Shown: positions 45,820 to 58,170, numbered from the stretch's first letter. The stretch: DNA of 64,000 bases from Isoetes taiwanensis (GCA_021234155.1 JAJEKV010000051.1:1676754-1740753); one strand, 5' to 3'. Program-made: numbers and translations. The notes: generated by a model not told the origin, from the letters alone.

Positions 45820-48144
45820 ATGCTTCCTTTGCTTCTTGCCATGGCTGCTTCACCAAAATTCCCTACTCTTCAAGTTACTGCTCCCAGGGATCCGGCTCTC
45901 TTTGAGTCCGTTATTTTCTCCACTCCTACCTTTCGAGATGCCCTAGAAGGTCCAAGTCGAGAAGTTGCAGAACGCCACGGGCTGTATGAATTCTCTCGGC
46001 AGGAACTCCCTGCCCCAAATCCACACCAACTCAGGCAGTTTGTTGCTCACATGGTCAACACCATGACTGGTTATGCCACAAGCGTTGATCAGACAGATAT
46101 TCTACTCAATCCGGTTCTTCTTTCTCAGGTATTCTAGTTACCTCTTTGCAAGCCTTCTTTATCTTGGGCTGCTTTACAGGAACAAGATGTCACCAAGTAT
46201 GGCCAACTTCCTTATCAGGCCAACACTCATAGACTCACGAACATTGCCAAACCCCATGATACCTTTGTCAAATTTTTGTGGTGCAAGTTCTATGGGTATT
46301 CCATCAAGAACACCCACATCAATAAGCAGTTTTTCAACATTGTTATTTTAGCCATCCACTCCACCCATTCTATTGATTGGCCTCAAATTTTGTTCCTTCA
46401 TGAAATTGATCGCATCCGAGCAACCCCTCTTCGGGCCTTGAATCTGCAATGGGTGCTCACCTGCAGGCCATCCTCCGTTATTGTCTCCCCGCCCCCAGTC
46501 CAGGTTCACCCACACACCAGAACACGGTCTCTCAAGCTTCCACCAGACAGCCCTCCAACATCATTCCTGCTGTCCAAGAACTTCATGATGAAACTTCACC
46601 ACCTCGTCCTTCTCCTTCCCCTCATCGTGCTCAACACCAAGAACCTGTCATACCCGTCTCCTCTTCATCTACCGAAACTGTGCATTCTCGCTCTCAAAAT
46701 GTTTCCCAAGCATCTCAATCACAAAGACAAACTTGCCCTGCACACCCACCATCAAGACAAGCTCTTTATCAATATTAACAGGATGTCCAAACAGCAATGG
46801 TCAAGCTTCAAGCCCCTCAAGAATACTTCATGAATGGCATTCAAGGTTACATGGACACCACGGAAGCACTTCACAAGGATTTCCAGGCAGCCACAATCCA
46901 AGTTCAATCTCTCAAAGATCGTCTTCAACAAAAGCACGAAGCTCTCTTACAGGCCCGTGAATCTCTCATGGCTGAACAAGAACAGACTAGCCTGCTCGTT
47001 GATCAACAGGTGTCATCTTCCGTGTTGTCCAGCCTATGGCTTATGTTCTTCATGATTTTTATCTGGCTGTACACATGATAAGTTCTTAGATGGGCCCCAT
47101 CGAATTTTTCAAGGCGACCCTCATGCTCACTGGTTGTTATTACAAACCAATCAGTATTTACAGGATCCTACTAAAGCAACCACTCCAAGCACTGAGTACA
47201 TGCCTGAGCTTGCTCATCACCTCCCTTTGTGGCAAGCAGAGACGCTCGAACAAGTGCGAAAGAATTTAGCTCACTCTGAAGATCTCCCGTTTGCCCAAAT
47301 TTACTTACAGCATATGGGTGGCTACAACACATTGCGTGCCTTTCTGTACAGTCAGACTATACCCACGGGTTGGATCTCCCCTCCAGTTTATACCATGCTC
47401 TCAGGCTCTGATTGGGACCAGTGGTGCAATGCTCTGGATGCAGGCCTTGTTCGTGAATTCAGGGAGCAGGCCCAGAAGCCCACACCAACAGGCACAGCTC
47501 AATCCCCGTATGTCTCCTTGGGTGCACCCCCACGCCCCAGATATCTCACCTCAGATTGGCGTCTTCCTTTTTGGACTAAGGTCATGGAAGGCCACGCTGA
47601 TTGGACTCCTGCTCAGATCTCCATAGATCTTCGCTGGGATCCACGTTTTGTTCGCCGATCTACTTGGGAAGACGACGCTACCTTGGAGCACACTGGAAAT
47701 TGAATCTTCATCCCCAATGACCGAGGCTGGCAGACGCCCACTCATGCTGTCTGAAGTCTCGATCTCTGTTTGGAGCATGCTGCCACCTCCCCAGATCCTT
47801 CTGTTCACCGGCAAGCAGGTTTTTGTGCTGCTTTAAAGTGCCTTCTCTTGAGTTCTCTGGCCAGAAACTGACCTATCTATTACTGCAACTCCAATGCCAG
47901 CGTCAGTGCCTTTGGTTTTCAAACCTGCCTTCTCATGGAATGCCAGTTTGTCCTGGCTGAGGCCCACCATGCCTTCGAAGAAATGGTCCACTCCGGCTTT
48001 CTTATTGATGCCCATCAAGCCATTGGTCTCAACACTCCAGAAGCTCTCACGGCATGCCAAGAACTCATTGCCACCTACCATTCTGGCGACCGCCCTCATA
48101 CCCGCCAAGATGACTTTAAAATTGTTGGGTTTTCCCCCATCTGA
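45820..48144 (+). pseudogene. Third ORF of element B, between pol and 3' LTR
   Basis: Coding-like sequence on the element's own strand lies in at least three consecutive blocks. They start MAASPKFPTLQV (45841), EQDVTKYGQLPY (46180) and FLDGPHRIFQ (47083). The first two gaps are bounded by GT and AG (46129-46179; 47010-47082), so the ORF may be spliced. It has a Pro/Ser-rich middle, a helical Gln-rich part (MVKLQAPQEYF to near 47009) and a Trp-rich C-terminal part (DWRLPFWTKVMEG). It ends FKIVGFSPI before a stop at 48142. Element-specific extra ORFs at this place are known in Athila and Tat groups; similarity to a named family is not visible. Function unknown. Confidence 0.5.
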
Positions 48145-48180
48145 GACAGTTCCCCCTTTCCTCACCACTGAGTGTCGTTT

Positions 48181-48192
48181 GGTGGGGGGGAG
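48181..48192 (+). other. Polypurine tract of element B
   Basis: ggtgggggggag directly before the 3' LTR, apart from one T. The usual plus-strand primer. Confidence 0.75.
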
Positions 48193-48762
48193 TGTTAGTC
48201 CTGTACGTCCTGGTACAGAACTATTCATGCACACCTCGAACCAGACCAAGAACAAGGCGTCAAATTCAGGTCAAGGTCAGTCATCAAAAGCCCAGCAGAA
48301 GACCACGCAGAAGGTCACGCCTAAAAGTCAGCCAAAGAAGAAGCCGAGAATAGACAGATGACAGCCCGTCGGCGTCAGCGTGATTCCAGGCATTTCAAAA
48401 GGCACCGCCAGCATTCCTGCAAATCAGGCCTCCTTCAAAAGTTGGCACCGAGATCTATCAGAGTATCTATATTGGGCCCAAGGCCATTGTACTATATATA
48501 TGAGTAGAGCTAGCATTCGAAGGTTAGATGAGTTTTTGCTCTTGTCTCCCATCATTTTCTCTCTCGATTGCGAGAGCTCATGTATTCTGATTGATATCAA
48601 GGAGTTTTCTTCACATTATTGTGTTTCTGTTGTGTTCTTGTTTTCTCTTTCCTTTGTTCTTTTGCAAATCCCGCGTGACATAGCTCCCGGATTCTCCTGT
48701 CTGATCCAAGGGTCCTCACAGAGGGCTGTCTTGCAGGAGTTCCCGAACCCAGACCCCAAACA
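48193..48762 (+). repeat. 3' LTR of element B
   Basis: 570 bp, TG..CA ends, same length as the 5' LTR. Followed by tgaca, the altered target duplication. Confidence 0.93.
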
Positions 48763-48767
48763 TGACA

Positions 48768-49474
48768 AGCAAATGCTTACCATAAGAATCTCCTTATACC
48801 AGTGAGATAGATATATGGCCTTGGTATGGGACAAGGTTATGTGTATATCAACAGGCCAGGGATATTGGAAGTTCCACGGGGCTCTGCTCCATTGTAGAAG
48901 TATCTTAGTGATACTGGGGTGAGCACAGTAAGTGCTACCCAAGGGAGTTTTGTGCATGGCATAATTGTAGATGGGCATGGCTTGTCTAAATAGGCACGGT
49001 AGGCACTTGTGAAGTAAAGTCTGTCGCTGGTATGGGACGGTGGCAGTGAAACCAACAGTCTAGTAGCCTGAGTTCTTATGATGCTTGCAGTTTCTCCCTT
49101 ACATTGGACCCACCAGCACGGGGGTTCTAGATGATGTACTGTGTAGATATGGCGGGGTGTGTCTGCCTGGCAGATGCTATAGTGGGTGTGGTGGATTCTA
49201 TATGTGTGTACTTGCAGTTCATCAGTCATTGCTTCATGTTGACACTACTCGATATCTCTTATGCATGTTATTAACACGTGGAAGCTTGTGCAGGCTGTTT
49301 GATAGCTGGCGGAGCATACATGTGTATATAGTTATTTGTGTTGTCGTCTTGTTATCTGTATACGTGGCTTTCATGTATATAGTCTCGTGGGAGGCAGTAC
49401 TTGTTCAGTGTACTCTGATGGTTTGATGTGAATACAAATCGAAGTTTTTGGTACTAAAATTTTGGTTCGTAACA
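48768..49474 (+). repeat. Right part of the split 5' LTR of element C
   Basis: Ends GTAACA, mirroring TGTTAC at 13072, and is followed after one base by an iMet-type PBS. Open frames here are short and without domains. Confidence 0.6.
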
Positions 49475-49475
49475 G

Positions 49476-49488
49476 TGGTATCAAAGCC
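49476..49488 (+). other. Primer-binding site of element C, tRNA-iMet type
   Basis: TGGTATCAAAGCC, matching TGGTATCAGAGCC with one change. Confidence 0.72.
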
Positions 49489-49715
49489 TAAGTTGTAGCT
49501 TGGACCTTGAGTAGCTGAGATGGAGCATGGCGAGACTAGTGCAGGCGCACACACTGTAGCAGGACAGGCGACTCCTATGGAGGAGGATGCTAGATGTGCA
49601 TCAGAGCCTCAAGGCAGTATTAGACACTCAGACTGCTATGAGAACTGTATTGTAGGCCCTTGCTGGTGCAGATGGCCTAGGGAAGTCTGCGGAGAATGGG
49701 AAGTCTCCGGTAGTA

Positions 49716-50590
49716 GTGGTGGTGGACCCGGATGTACCTGGTACTAGTGCTGCTGTGGAACAGTCATTGAAGAGTTCCAGATTGAGCAAGGAGGATATCC
49801 GCAGTCTCGAGCGCGCGAAGATCCCCAATTGCAATGGGAAGGGCACTGCTGAGGAGGCGATGGCTTGGATTGACAAGCTAGAGATCTTTTTTGAGGCTAC
49901 CAATAAAGGCGATAAGGCGCGGTTGTTTATTGCGCAGATGCGGCTGAAATCGGACGCCTATAGTTGGTGGAATGGTCCTACCATGAAGGAGGTGAGTACC
50001 TGGTCCGATTTCAGGAAATACTTTATTGGGGAGTATGCACCTCAGCATGATGCTCGTGATGCGCTTGAAAAGCTGCAGTACTGTAAGCAGACATGTTCTC
50101 TCAGTGCTTATATCAATAAGGTACGGGGGTATATCCACATGGTTGGAGACTTGTCCGAGGCTCGGCAGGTGGATTTCTTCCTAGATGGTCTATCCAGTGT
50201 TGCTCTCAAGAAGCAGATAATCGGGTTGAAGCCCGAGGATTTTGAGAGGACAACGATGTTGGCTCGTCAGCTTGGGGAAGAGGATGAGTTCTTTAAGAGA
50301 CCGTCCCGGAAGTTCTCAAAGAAGAAGAACAGGTTTTTTCACGAAGAAAAAGTCTAAGCAGCCTAAGCCTAAGTCTGCAGGTGGGGAGTCCAAGAAGCGC
50401 AAGGCGGACTCTAAGTCGGGTGGTCCCAGGAAGGGGATTGTCTGCTATAGGTGTGGAGAGCCTGGGCACATTAGTCGTGAATGTTCTCTGCCACAGAACA
50501 AGAAAGCTGATAACAAGAAAGCAAACGTGACTGAAAAGGCTGAAGAAGTATTAGAATCTAAGATGGTTTCAGCCATTGCCATGGAAGAGC
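49716..50590 (+). pseudogene. gag of element C with CCHC knuckle
   Basis: The capsid-type core is clear: GTAEEAMAWIDKLEIFFEAT, DKARLFIAQMRLKSDAYSWW, WSDFRKYFIGEYAPQHDARD and QVDFFLDGLSSVALKKQI. The frame shifts near 50330. A Lys-rich stretch and a perfect zinc knuckle (CYRCGEPGHISREC, near 50443) follow in the new frame. The composition is chromovirus-like. It is the best-preserved gag in the window. Confidence 0.85.
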
Positions 50591-50690
50591 TGTCTTGTGG
50601 CTGGATAAGCCCGCCGCAAACAAGGATATCATGGGCATGTTTGTTTGATTGGGTGATTAGATTCTTGGGCGTAATCATGGGCGAAATATT

Positions 50691-51081
50691 GTGGTGTTAC
50701 CGGATTGTGGCTCTTCCGACATGTTTATCTCTTCTAAGTTGGTGGAAGAACTGCACCTACCTTGTGTAAAGACTAATAAGTATAAGGTAGATGGGCCTTT
50801 TGTGAACGACTATCAGGTGGAGGATTGTAAAGCTGTTGGAGCCCTTGTGTATTCAAGGATACCAGGAAAAGCTGGATTTTGATCTCTTGGATGTTGGCCG
50901 ATATGATGTGGTCTTTGGGGATAACATGGTTGCAGCGGTTCTAACGAACAAAGTCAACCTCTACATCAAAGAGGAGTCACCGTCAAAGGAGACCCGGGTA
51001 TCGGCGACTTCGGAAGAACGTTACCTTGCTGCTTCAAGCGGGCAACGAGTGGATGAGCTTCTAGCAAGCTCAAGCATCTAA
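50691..51081 (+). pseudogene. Protease fragment of element C
   Basis: DCGSSDMFISSKLVEEL matches the retropepsin active site (Cys where Ser or Thr is usual). After a frameshift, LLDVGRYDVVFGDN matches the YDVILGMDW block. The frame ends at TAA near 51079. No RT or integrase follows, so the element is cut off here. Confidence 0.68.
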
Positions 51082-52606
51082 GGCCATGGGGCCTAGTAGG
51101 TTAAATGTAGGGATGGTAACATCCATATTGGGATTAGAAGGCATTTTTTTTTAGATATTCTCGCCGAAAGGATTGCCCCAATATTGAGCTAAGCGTCAAG
51201 TATTGGGAAGGAAACACATAGGAGTGACTAAAATTATACACGATTGTTAACAGTCATCCAACGTATTGAAACCACTTGGTGAGATTGATCTCCTCGCTAA
51301 GAAGGAATCATTACTAAGATAATTGTTGACCATGTATAAATCTAGTACCTCCAAAAGAATAATCCAACCGAAAGAAAAGAAGTAATCTAACAAGTCCGGC
51401 CAACTTGTTACGATGACATCAATTCGATTGGTAGGAATATTCCAAGAGATTAAATAGCTAAGAAAGGGGGAATCTCTAGAATATAAAAGAATAATACATG
51501 TAAGGTACATCTAAAATAAGAATTATAGTAATTAAATAGTCTTTCGAGACAAAAGGAATTGTCGTCATGACAAAACCTTGTGGTTTAGAATCGTTCTAAC
51601 TAAGTAGGTAACCCATAACTATATTGAAATAAATGATAACATAATATGTGCATCCATCTTAGATGGTTATATATGTTAGCTAAGGCTAGTAAATTAATGC
51701 GCTAAGTAAGAAGCGTATAACCTCTTAAGGGGAGAGAAGAGATATGACGTTGTGTGGGGTGCAGGACCATTTTCTTTTCGAAGAAAGTGGGAGGGCTCAA
51801 TGTTATGATTGAACGTACTTGCATCGAATTGACCGATCGTAGAATAGAGTTCACTCCGGCAATGGCTGAAGCGAATAGAGCGTAAGATAGATAGATACCT
51901 TAGTGCTCAGGAGGCCTTCAACGTGCGAGACTGACGTAGTAGCTAACTACACCAATGAAGTGGAGCAAAACTATGGGAGCAATGCAACGACCAAGTCATC
52001 TCCAAAATTACTCGACGCCGGCTCAATGGGTGGATGCGTTCTAGCCTTAGGTAAGGTGTGCGCATGTATTATAAGCTTTAATGTGTCTTATAGATAAGTT
52101 AAATATAGATCCTAATAACTGCATAGAAATTGTTGTACGTATATATATCATAGAGAAATAAGTTAAATAACAACGGTAATGTGAGGTAGCATGTTAATTA
52201 ATCCTTCGCAAGGATGCAATTCCTTCCAAGGATAGCTATATGACCTCGGGGTCCTTATAAATGTAAATAGAAAATAGAATTCAGATATACTTAAGTGCAT
52301 CTTAGGGATATACTTCCAAGGGTAATGCAGGACCCAAGGAAGAGAATAAGAAGCACATCTAATTCTTGTGTATGATAATTAAAACCTTGTCTATGTAACA
52401 ATAGGTCTAAATCAAGGTTATTGTTTCAATAATCGCGATCTAAAAGTCGTTAAATATTGCAAAGCTTAGAGTAAATATAATTGTACTATCGGAAGTAATG
52501 TATCCGATACTATGATAATGTAAATTCATAAACTAGTAATGGTGCCCAGCGTTGCTGGGCATAAGTTGAGAGCCTGTAAATGCTTTGGGATGCAGCGAGA
52601 AAAGCC
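51082..52606. other. Non-coding stretch after the element C remnant
   Basis: AT-rich sequence without recognised domains or RNA genes. One 64-codon frame (51903-52097) has no likeness that I can name. Confidence 0.5.
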
Positions 52607-52608
52607 AT

Positions 52609-54441
52609 ATCCCTTTCCCTTTCCCTTTTGCTCTATCCCGCATTTCATTTTTTCTTATTTTCTCTACTTTTTTTTTTCTTTTCCTTTCTTTTCTCGTCTT
52701 TCTCACATGTTTCCATGTTTTTCCATCCCTTTCCTTCCCCCTTCCCTGTTCTCGATAATTTTTTTCCCTTCCCTTTTGCTCCTTTCTCCACCTTTTCCCT
52801 CTTCTCTTTTTTCTTTGCCATTTTCCCTTCCCCTTTCTTTTTTTTTATGCCTTCTCTTTTCCCCACCCTTTTTTTCCATGTCTTCCCTTTTTCGCAACCT
52901 TTTACTCTTTCGCCCTTTTCCATGCCTATTTTCCCTTCTCTTTTCCTCCTTTTCCCACTCTTTTCCTCCTTTTCCCTTCTATTTTTCTTTTCTCCCTCCC
53001 GTTTTCCATGCCCTTTTTACCTTCCTTTTTTCCATCTCCTCACCCTTTCCCTCTTTCCCTTTTCCATGTTCCCTTTTTCTCTTCCCCTTTTCCATTTTCC
53101 TCATTTCCTTTTTCCCGTGCCTCTCTCTCTTCCCCCTTTTCCATTCTTTTTTCTTTTCTATTTCCCTTTTCCCATGCCCTTTTTCCCACCCTTTTCTTCT
53201 TTCTATTTTTCCCGTGCTTCCTTTTCCTCCTTTTCCCACCCTTTCCCTCTTCCCGTGCAATTTTCCCTTCTTTCAACCCTTCCTTTTCCTTTTCTCTTTT
53301 CCTTTCCTCATGTCCTTTTCCCTTTCCTCCCTCCATCACTCCCCCCTGCTTCCCTTTCCCTTTCCTTTTTCCCATTTCCTTTTCTTGATGGATTTTTTTT
53401 TTCTTTCCGTTTTTCTCCTTTGCGATCCTTTTCCCCGTGCACTTTTTCCCTTCCTTTCCTTTTCCTTTTCCCCTTTTCCATGCCTTTTGCACATTTGTTT
53501 TATTCTCTTATTTTCTATACCCATTTTCCTCTTTTCCCCACCCTTTCTCTCTTGCCCCTTTTCTTTTTCCCTTTTTTCTTTTTTTTCCTTTTTCCTTTTA
53601 CCCTTTTCCCATGCCTTTTTCCTTTCACCACCCGTTCTCTTTTTCCTTTTCTTTTCCCTTTTTCCTTTTTCTCTTTTCCTTTTACCCTTTTCCCTTTTCC
53701 CCATGCCTTTTTGCCCTTTACATTCTCTCTTTCCACTTCCCTTTTCTTTTCCTTTTTTCCCTTTTCCTTTCCCTTTTTTCTTTTTCCCTTTTCCTTTTAC
53801 CTTTTCCCTTCCCCCATGCCTTTTTGCCCTTCACATTCTCTCTTTCCACTTCCCTTTTCCTTTTTCCCTTTTTTTCCCTTTTCCTTTTTTTTTCCCCTTT
53901 TTCTTTTTTACCTTTTCCTTTTTCCCTTTTTCCTTTTCCCCATGCCTTTTACCCTTTTCCCTTTTCCCCATGCCTTTTCCTTTCACCACCCTTTCTCTTT
54001 TTCCTTTTCTTTTCTCTTTTTTCCTTTTTCCCTTTTCCTTTTACCCTTTCCCTTTTCCCCATGCCTTTTTGCCCTTCACATTCTCTCTTTCCACTTCCCT
54101 TTTCCTTTTTTTTTCCCTTTTCCTATTTTCCCTTTTCCTTTCCCTTTTTTCCTTTTTCCCTTTTCCTTTTACCCTTTTCTCTTTTCCCCATGCCTTTTTA
54201 ACCTTCACATTCTCTCTTTCCACTTCCCTTTTCCTTTTTTCCCTTTTCCTTTTTGCCTTTTTCCTTTTCCCCTTGCCTTTTTCTTTTCCCCACCCTTTCT
54301 CTTTTTCCTTTTCTTTTCCCTTTTTTCTTTTTTCCCTTTTCCTTTTACCCTTTTCCCTTTTCCCCATGCCTTTTTGCCCTTCACATTCTCTCTTTCCACT
54401 TCCCTTTTCCTTTTCCCCCTTTTCATTTACCCTTTCCCCTT
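52609..54441 (+). repeat. 1.8-kb almost pure polypyrimidine tract
   Basis: Built from CCTTTT/TTTCCC words with few purines. The right half contains imperfect tandem copies with the marker ccatgcctttttgccc and ttcacattctctctttccac (near 53705, 53818, 54063, 54190, 54365). The very long open frames (634 and 645 codons of Phe/Pro/Ser/Leu) exist because pyrimidine-only DNA on this strand cannot form stop codons. Confidence 0.95.
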
Positions 54442-55828
54442 AAGAGATCGACGCATGACCAATCACAGTGTTGGTAAGTCGTGCAATAAATCTAGGCCTT
54501 CGAATGCATCCAGATGATCTCGGCCATTCAAATTAGGGCTCGATGCACTACGCACTTACGGTATAACATTATAATATAAGATATTACCTTAGGGTAATTA
54601 TGTTAATCACATGCATTAAAGGAGCCAGCAAAAATCGGCTCAGGCATGTCGATTTGTGTTTAGATTAGTTTCATGTGTAGTTAAGATTAATCTACGCATG
54701 CAACCTATGCTTGGTATGGGTTGCATGCGTTGTTACCAATGATGAGACCACTACGGTGATCTCTAGGGCGTGGTGTAATGTCAATGTAGGCATGACCGCG
54801 TTTCCGCTTGGATGAGTGGAAGGTAGATTAGAAAGTCTACTGCTCCCGCTAAGTAGACGACCTCGAGAGAAAGGAGGTCATTCAGGAATGCATTGATAGG
54901 AAAAGAACCTCTAGCCCCATATATGCTTTGATAGGAGGAATCTGTCCTTCACGCCCCATATACGGGAAGGACCCTATCCTCCACGCTGGGCAATTAGGGT
55001 GTAGGCATGAGCGGCATATAGGCATTATAGGCATTTGTCTCCGCCACCACGATGGAAGAAGCATCCTCTTCCTACGCCGGGAGATTAGCCATGCATATAG
55101 GTGGGGTGGTCACCATATAACCAAAATTTTATTAATAATTAAAATGGTAATAACGTAGGTCGACCTGCAGGCCAATAGAGTGCTCCGGAGGGCAAGGAGG
55201 TCGAGCTACGAAGACTTGCAACACAAATTTTGTTATAATGTGTTGCAAGGGATGAAGAGTACCTTAGAAGTGTAAATTTTGTATGAAATTGATAAACTTT
55301 GATAAACTTAAATGTTGTATTAAGTAACGTTAATAATTACCTTGCGTGGATTAAGTTATGAAGTGATAAGTTAATTGGATAATGAAATAGTACAGTAATG
55401 TCTTAAACATTACCTTAGAGTAATTCTAATAATTAACATAGTAAGTATGTAATTATAGATATTGTAAAACTAATGCAGGATTTTAAGGTGCGAAGACTTG
55501 CAACACAAATTTTGTTGGAATGTATTGCAAGGAATGAAGAGTACCTTAAATAATAATTGTATATGAAAGTGTTAAATTGTGATAAACTAAACGTTGTGAT
55601 AACGGAGACTAATAAGTACCTTGTTTTAATAGAAGTTACAAATTGATAAGTTATTCCATAATATAATGGCGTAGTAATGTCCTAAAAATATTACCTTAAG
55701 GTAATCTCAGTAAATGTGTAAGTATTATATTAGTATATTGTATGTATCAGGTTGATTGCAGGTTAGGAAGATCCCAAGGTGGGGAGTCCCACGATGCTGC
55801 GGACAGCATCATTTCAAGGTGGGAAGAA
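54442..55828. other. Non-coding stretch ending in a purine tract, with tandem repeats
   Basis: Two copies of a block starting cgaagacttgcaacacaaat lie about 287 bp apart (55205 and 55491). Three attacctta(a/g)ggtaat-like words occur at 54586, 55414 and 55696. The last bases before the LTR (aaggtgggaagaa) look like a polypurine tract, so this is probably the 3' untranslated end of an LTR element. Confidence 0.55.
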
Positions 55829-55959
55829 TGTGACGTTCCAGCACAGTATACGGTCCCAGAACGTATATTGTACTGCCCCGTCACGCGTACACGCCACCCC
55901 GACTGACGTGTCCGCCGACGTGTAGCCAGGCGAGTAGCCCCTAGGGGGCAACTTGCAAG

Positions 55960-56140
55960 GAGTGTGCATTTATTAATGTGCATATTTACCCATGTGCACA
56001 TTTATCTAGGTGCACATTTTCCCATGTGGACACTTTATGCCAAGTGGGGCCATACCCAAGTGTGCAATTAATGTGCACATTTACCAATGTGCACATTCAT
56101 TAATGTGCACACCTTTCCATGTGGGCACATTTTGCCACCT
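55960..56140. repeat. Repeated ATGTGCACAT motifs in the LTR
   Basis: About eight copies of a (c/a)atgtgcacattta-like unit spaced mostly at 17-20 bp, several containing the palindrome ATGTGCACAT. They lie upstream of the likely TATA box, where enhancers are found in LTRs. Confidence 0.6.
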
Positions 56141-56222
56141 AGCCATTAAAGGCAAGTGGGCCCATTCCTAATTATCCCACATGCCTAAAGGGGATAATTG
56201 GAAACCCTAGCCAACCCTTGTC

Positions 56223-56230
56223 TATTTAAG
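56223..56230 (+). promoter_or_regulatory. Likely TATA box of element F LTR
   Basis: TATTTAAG, followed by an aaaccctaac-type sequence usual near plant transcription starts. Confidence 0.45.
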
Positions 56231-58157
56231 AAGAGAAACCCTAACTTGCCCATTTTTTTCGTTTCTAGGGTTTTAGAGCTCTGTTTTGACTGCCCCAGGG
56301 GTCAAAACTGCCTCCCATACTCTGTCTGAGCGAATTGCCCCATTAGTTTCCCTTGATTCGAGCAGGTTAGCAGGATGGTTGAGCTCATGTCAGGAGGAGG
56401 AACTCAAGGATCATGTATTTCGTCAATTTAATAGCCTAAACCATCTTCTAGTCATTAAATCAGTAGGTTTAGCCTATTAAATTGCCCATAGCAGCCCTCT
56501 AGATCTCTAGATACCAGACTCTAACTAAAGAACCTAACTCTATGATATAGATTAGGTCTTGTTCTTTAGTTCTTACGTGATGTATATGGATGATGTATCT
56601 CTATGAACTCCTTGTATTGGGAAGGGGGTAGAGACCTAAAAGCTTGGTAGTAGATGCTCCTAGATTAGCCTCTCTAGCACACTATAGATTCGACTGTGCA
56701 CAAGAACCACACACGGTTGTGGGTGAAGGGGCGAGGCCGCTTATAAGGAGGTTAGGTGTTGACTCTTGAGCGATCCCTCTCGTGTGTAAGGCCTACCGGG
56801 GATCACCGTGGACTAGGTCTAATGGCTTGCCACCGAGTGTGGGCAAGGCATGGGCTCACACTTTCGGGAGTGATCGTCACTCTCCATTGGGTTCAAGTCG
56901 AATAAGGGCGGTGGCCCTCTAGTCACCTTGAGTCGGCATGTAGATCTCTCGGAGGGAGTGATCCTACACCGCCCCATCCCAACTGGGGAGATGCAACCCG
57001 TGAATAGCCCTTTGGCTATGCATCCGTGGGGCTACAACACTTTTCAGCCTACTGCAAGCAAAGTGTGCACAGGGAGGGCGGATGGAGTGGACAACCCTAA
57101 GCCATGTTCTTATGCCGACCAAATCCATTGCCATGAATTCATGTCGCAATGAACTGGAGACCCAAGCCGCCAGGTCATTCCCTTGAGTCGAGCCTTGGGT
57201 AGGATTCCCTATGTGATGTCTTGATCTTTGTCTATCTTGGATGAACCATCCTTCGTGATGGTCTTATGATGTTGGTGTATGTACTACCGACATGTATATT
57301 ACGCTTCCCGCATGACTAGGTAGGCCACGAGGGAGCAGGGTAAAGGACCCCTTCATTCTTCCCATCGAAACTCTTCAAGGTTGCAAAGGATACGTGGAGG
57401 GCCCTATATTAGCATGGAGTCTGGTATGGGGGATGAACTCGCTTTGTATACCTGGTGAGTGCACCGTATATGAGTAGGGGCGTCACATCTTGGGTGATCG
57501 TCATCTTCTAGGGTTCAAGTCGGTATCTGGCGGTGGCTCTCTAGCTTCGCTTTGTGATTGGCATGAACCTTCTCGAGGAGAGTGATCTCCTCTCGCCTCA
57601 TCGAGAGTTGGGGAGATGCAACCCGGTGAGTAGCCCCTTTGGCTATGAACTTCGGCAAAGTTACTTGTGGGCTCCAATACTTTTCAGCCTATCGCAAAGT
57701 ATGCAAATGGGAGGGGCGGATGGAGTGGACTACCCAATCGACCATGTTTCTATGCCGGTAAAATCCATTTGCCATGAATTACATGCGCATTTTTATCCTG
57801 AGATCCAAGCCGTCGGTCTTTCCCCAAAAGTCCGAGCACGGGTAGGATTTCCCATGTTATGTTGATGTACTGATGTGTTGTTGCAGCTACTGTGATATGG
57901 TGGACCACCCTTCGAGGTGGGTATGTTATTGTTGATTGATGTCATGTGCTCATGTGTGTTTACGCTTCCGCAACTAGATCGATCCCGAGGGAGATGGGAT
58001 GAATGACACGTCCATTCTTCCCCGTCGGGTTCTTGGCCACCAACAAGAGCCCGATGTTAGGTGGACGGCCTCATGTCAGCGAGCAGATGTTGGTTTGAGG
58101 GATGATCTCCAGTTTGTATACGATCGGGGCATCGTATAGGAGCTGGGGCCGTCACAA

Positions 58158-58170
58158 TGGTATCAGAGCC
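58158..58170 (+). other. Primer-binding site of element F, tRNA-iMet
   Basis: TGGTATCAGAGCC, a perfect match to the plant initiator-Met PBS. Confidence 0.85.

Larger units (their letters stand above)
55829..58156 (+). repeat. LTR of gypsy-type element F, 2.3 kb
   Basis: Begins TGTGACGTTCC and ends GCCGTCACA, followed after one base by a perfect iMet PBS. Its ends and an internal block (ggcggatggagtggacaacc) are shared with the LTRs of element D, so they are related families. A putative PPT lies just upstream, so it is flanked by PPT and PBS at once, as in tandem copies. The 3' part (about 56,850-57,484) is duplicated as 57,485-58,156. Confidence 0.72.

Noticed and set aside
47010-47082. Hydrophobic segment near the end of a frame in element B, suggesting an envelope-like membrane protein
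   Set aside because: It lies entirely within a GT..AG gap whose removal restores a downstream coding frame, so intron is at least as likely. No envelope call is made.
49476-49488. Match to initiator tRNA as a possible tRNA gene
   Set aside because: Only the 3' 13 bases match, in the orientation of a primer-binding site; no cloverleaf surrounds it.
52539-54517. Two overlapping plus-strand open frames of 634 and 645 codons, the second longest in the window
   Set aside because: They consist of Phe/Pro/Ser/Leu only and arise because pyrimidine-rich DNA lacks stop codons; several frames are open at once.
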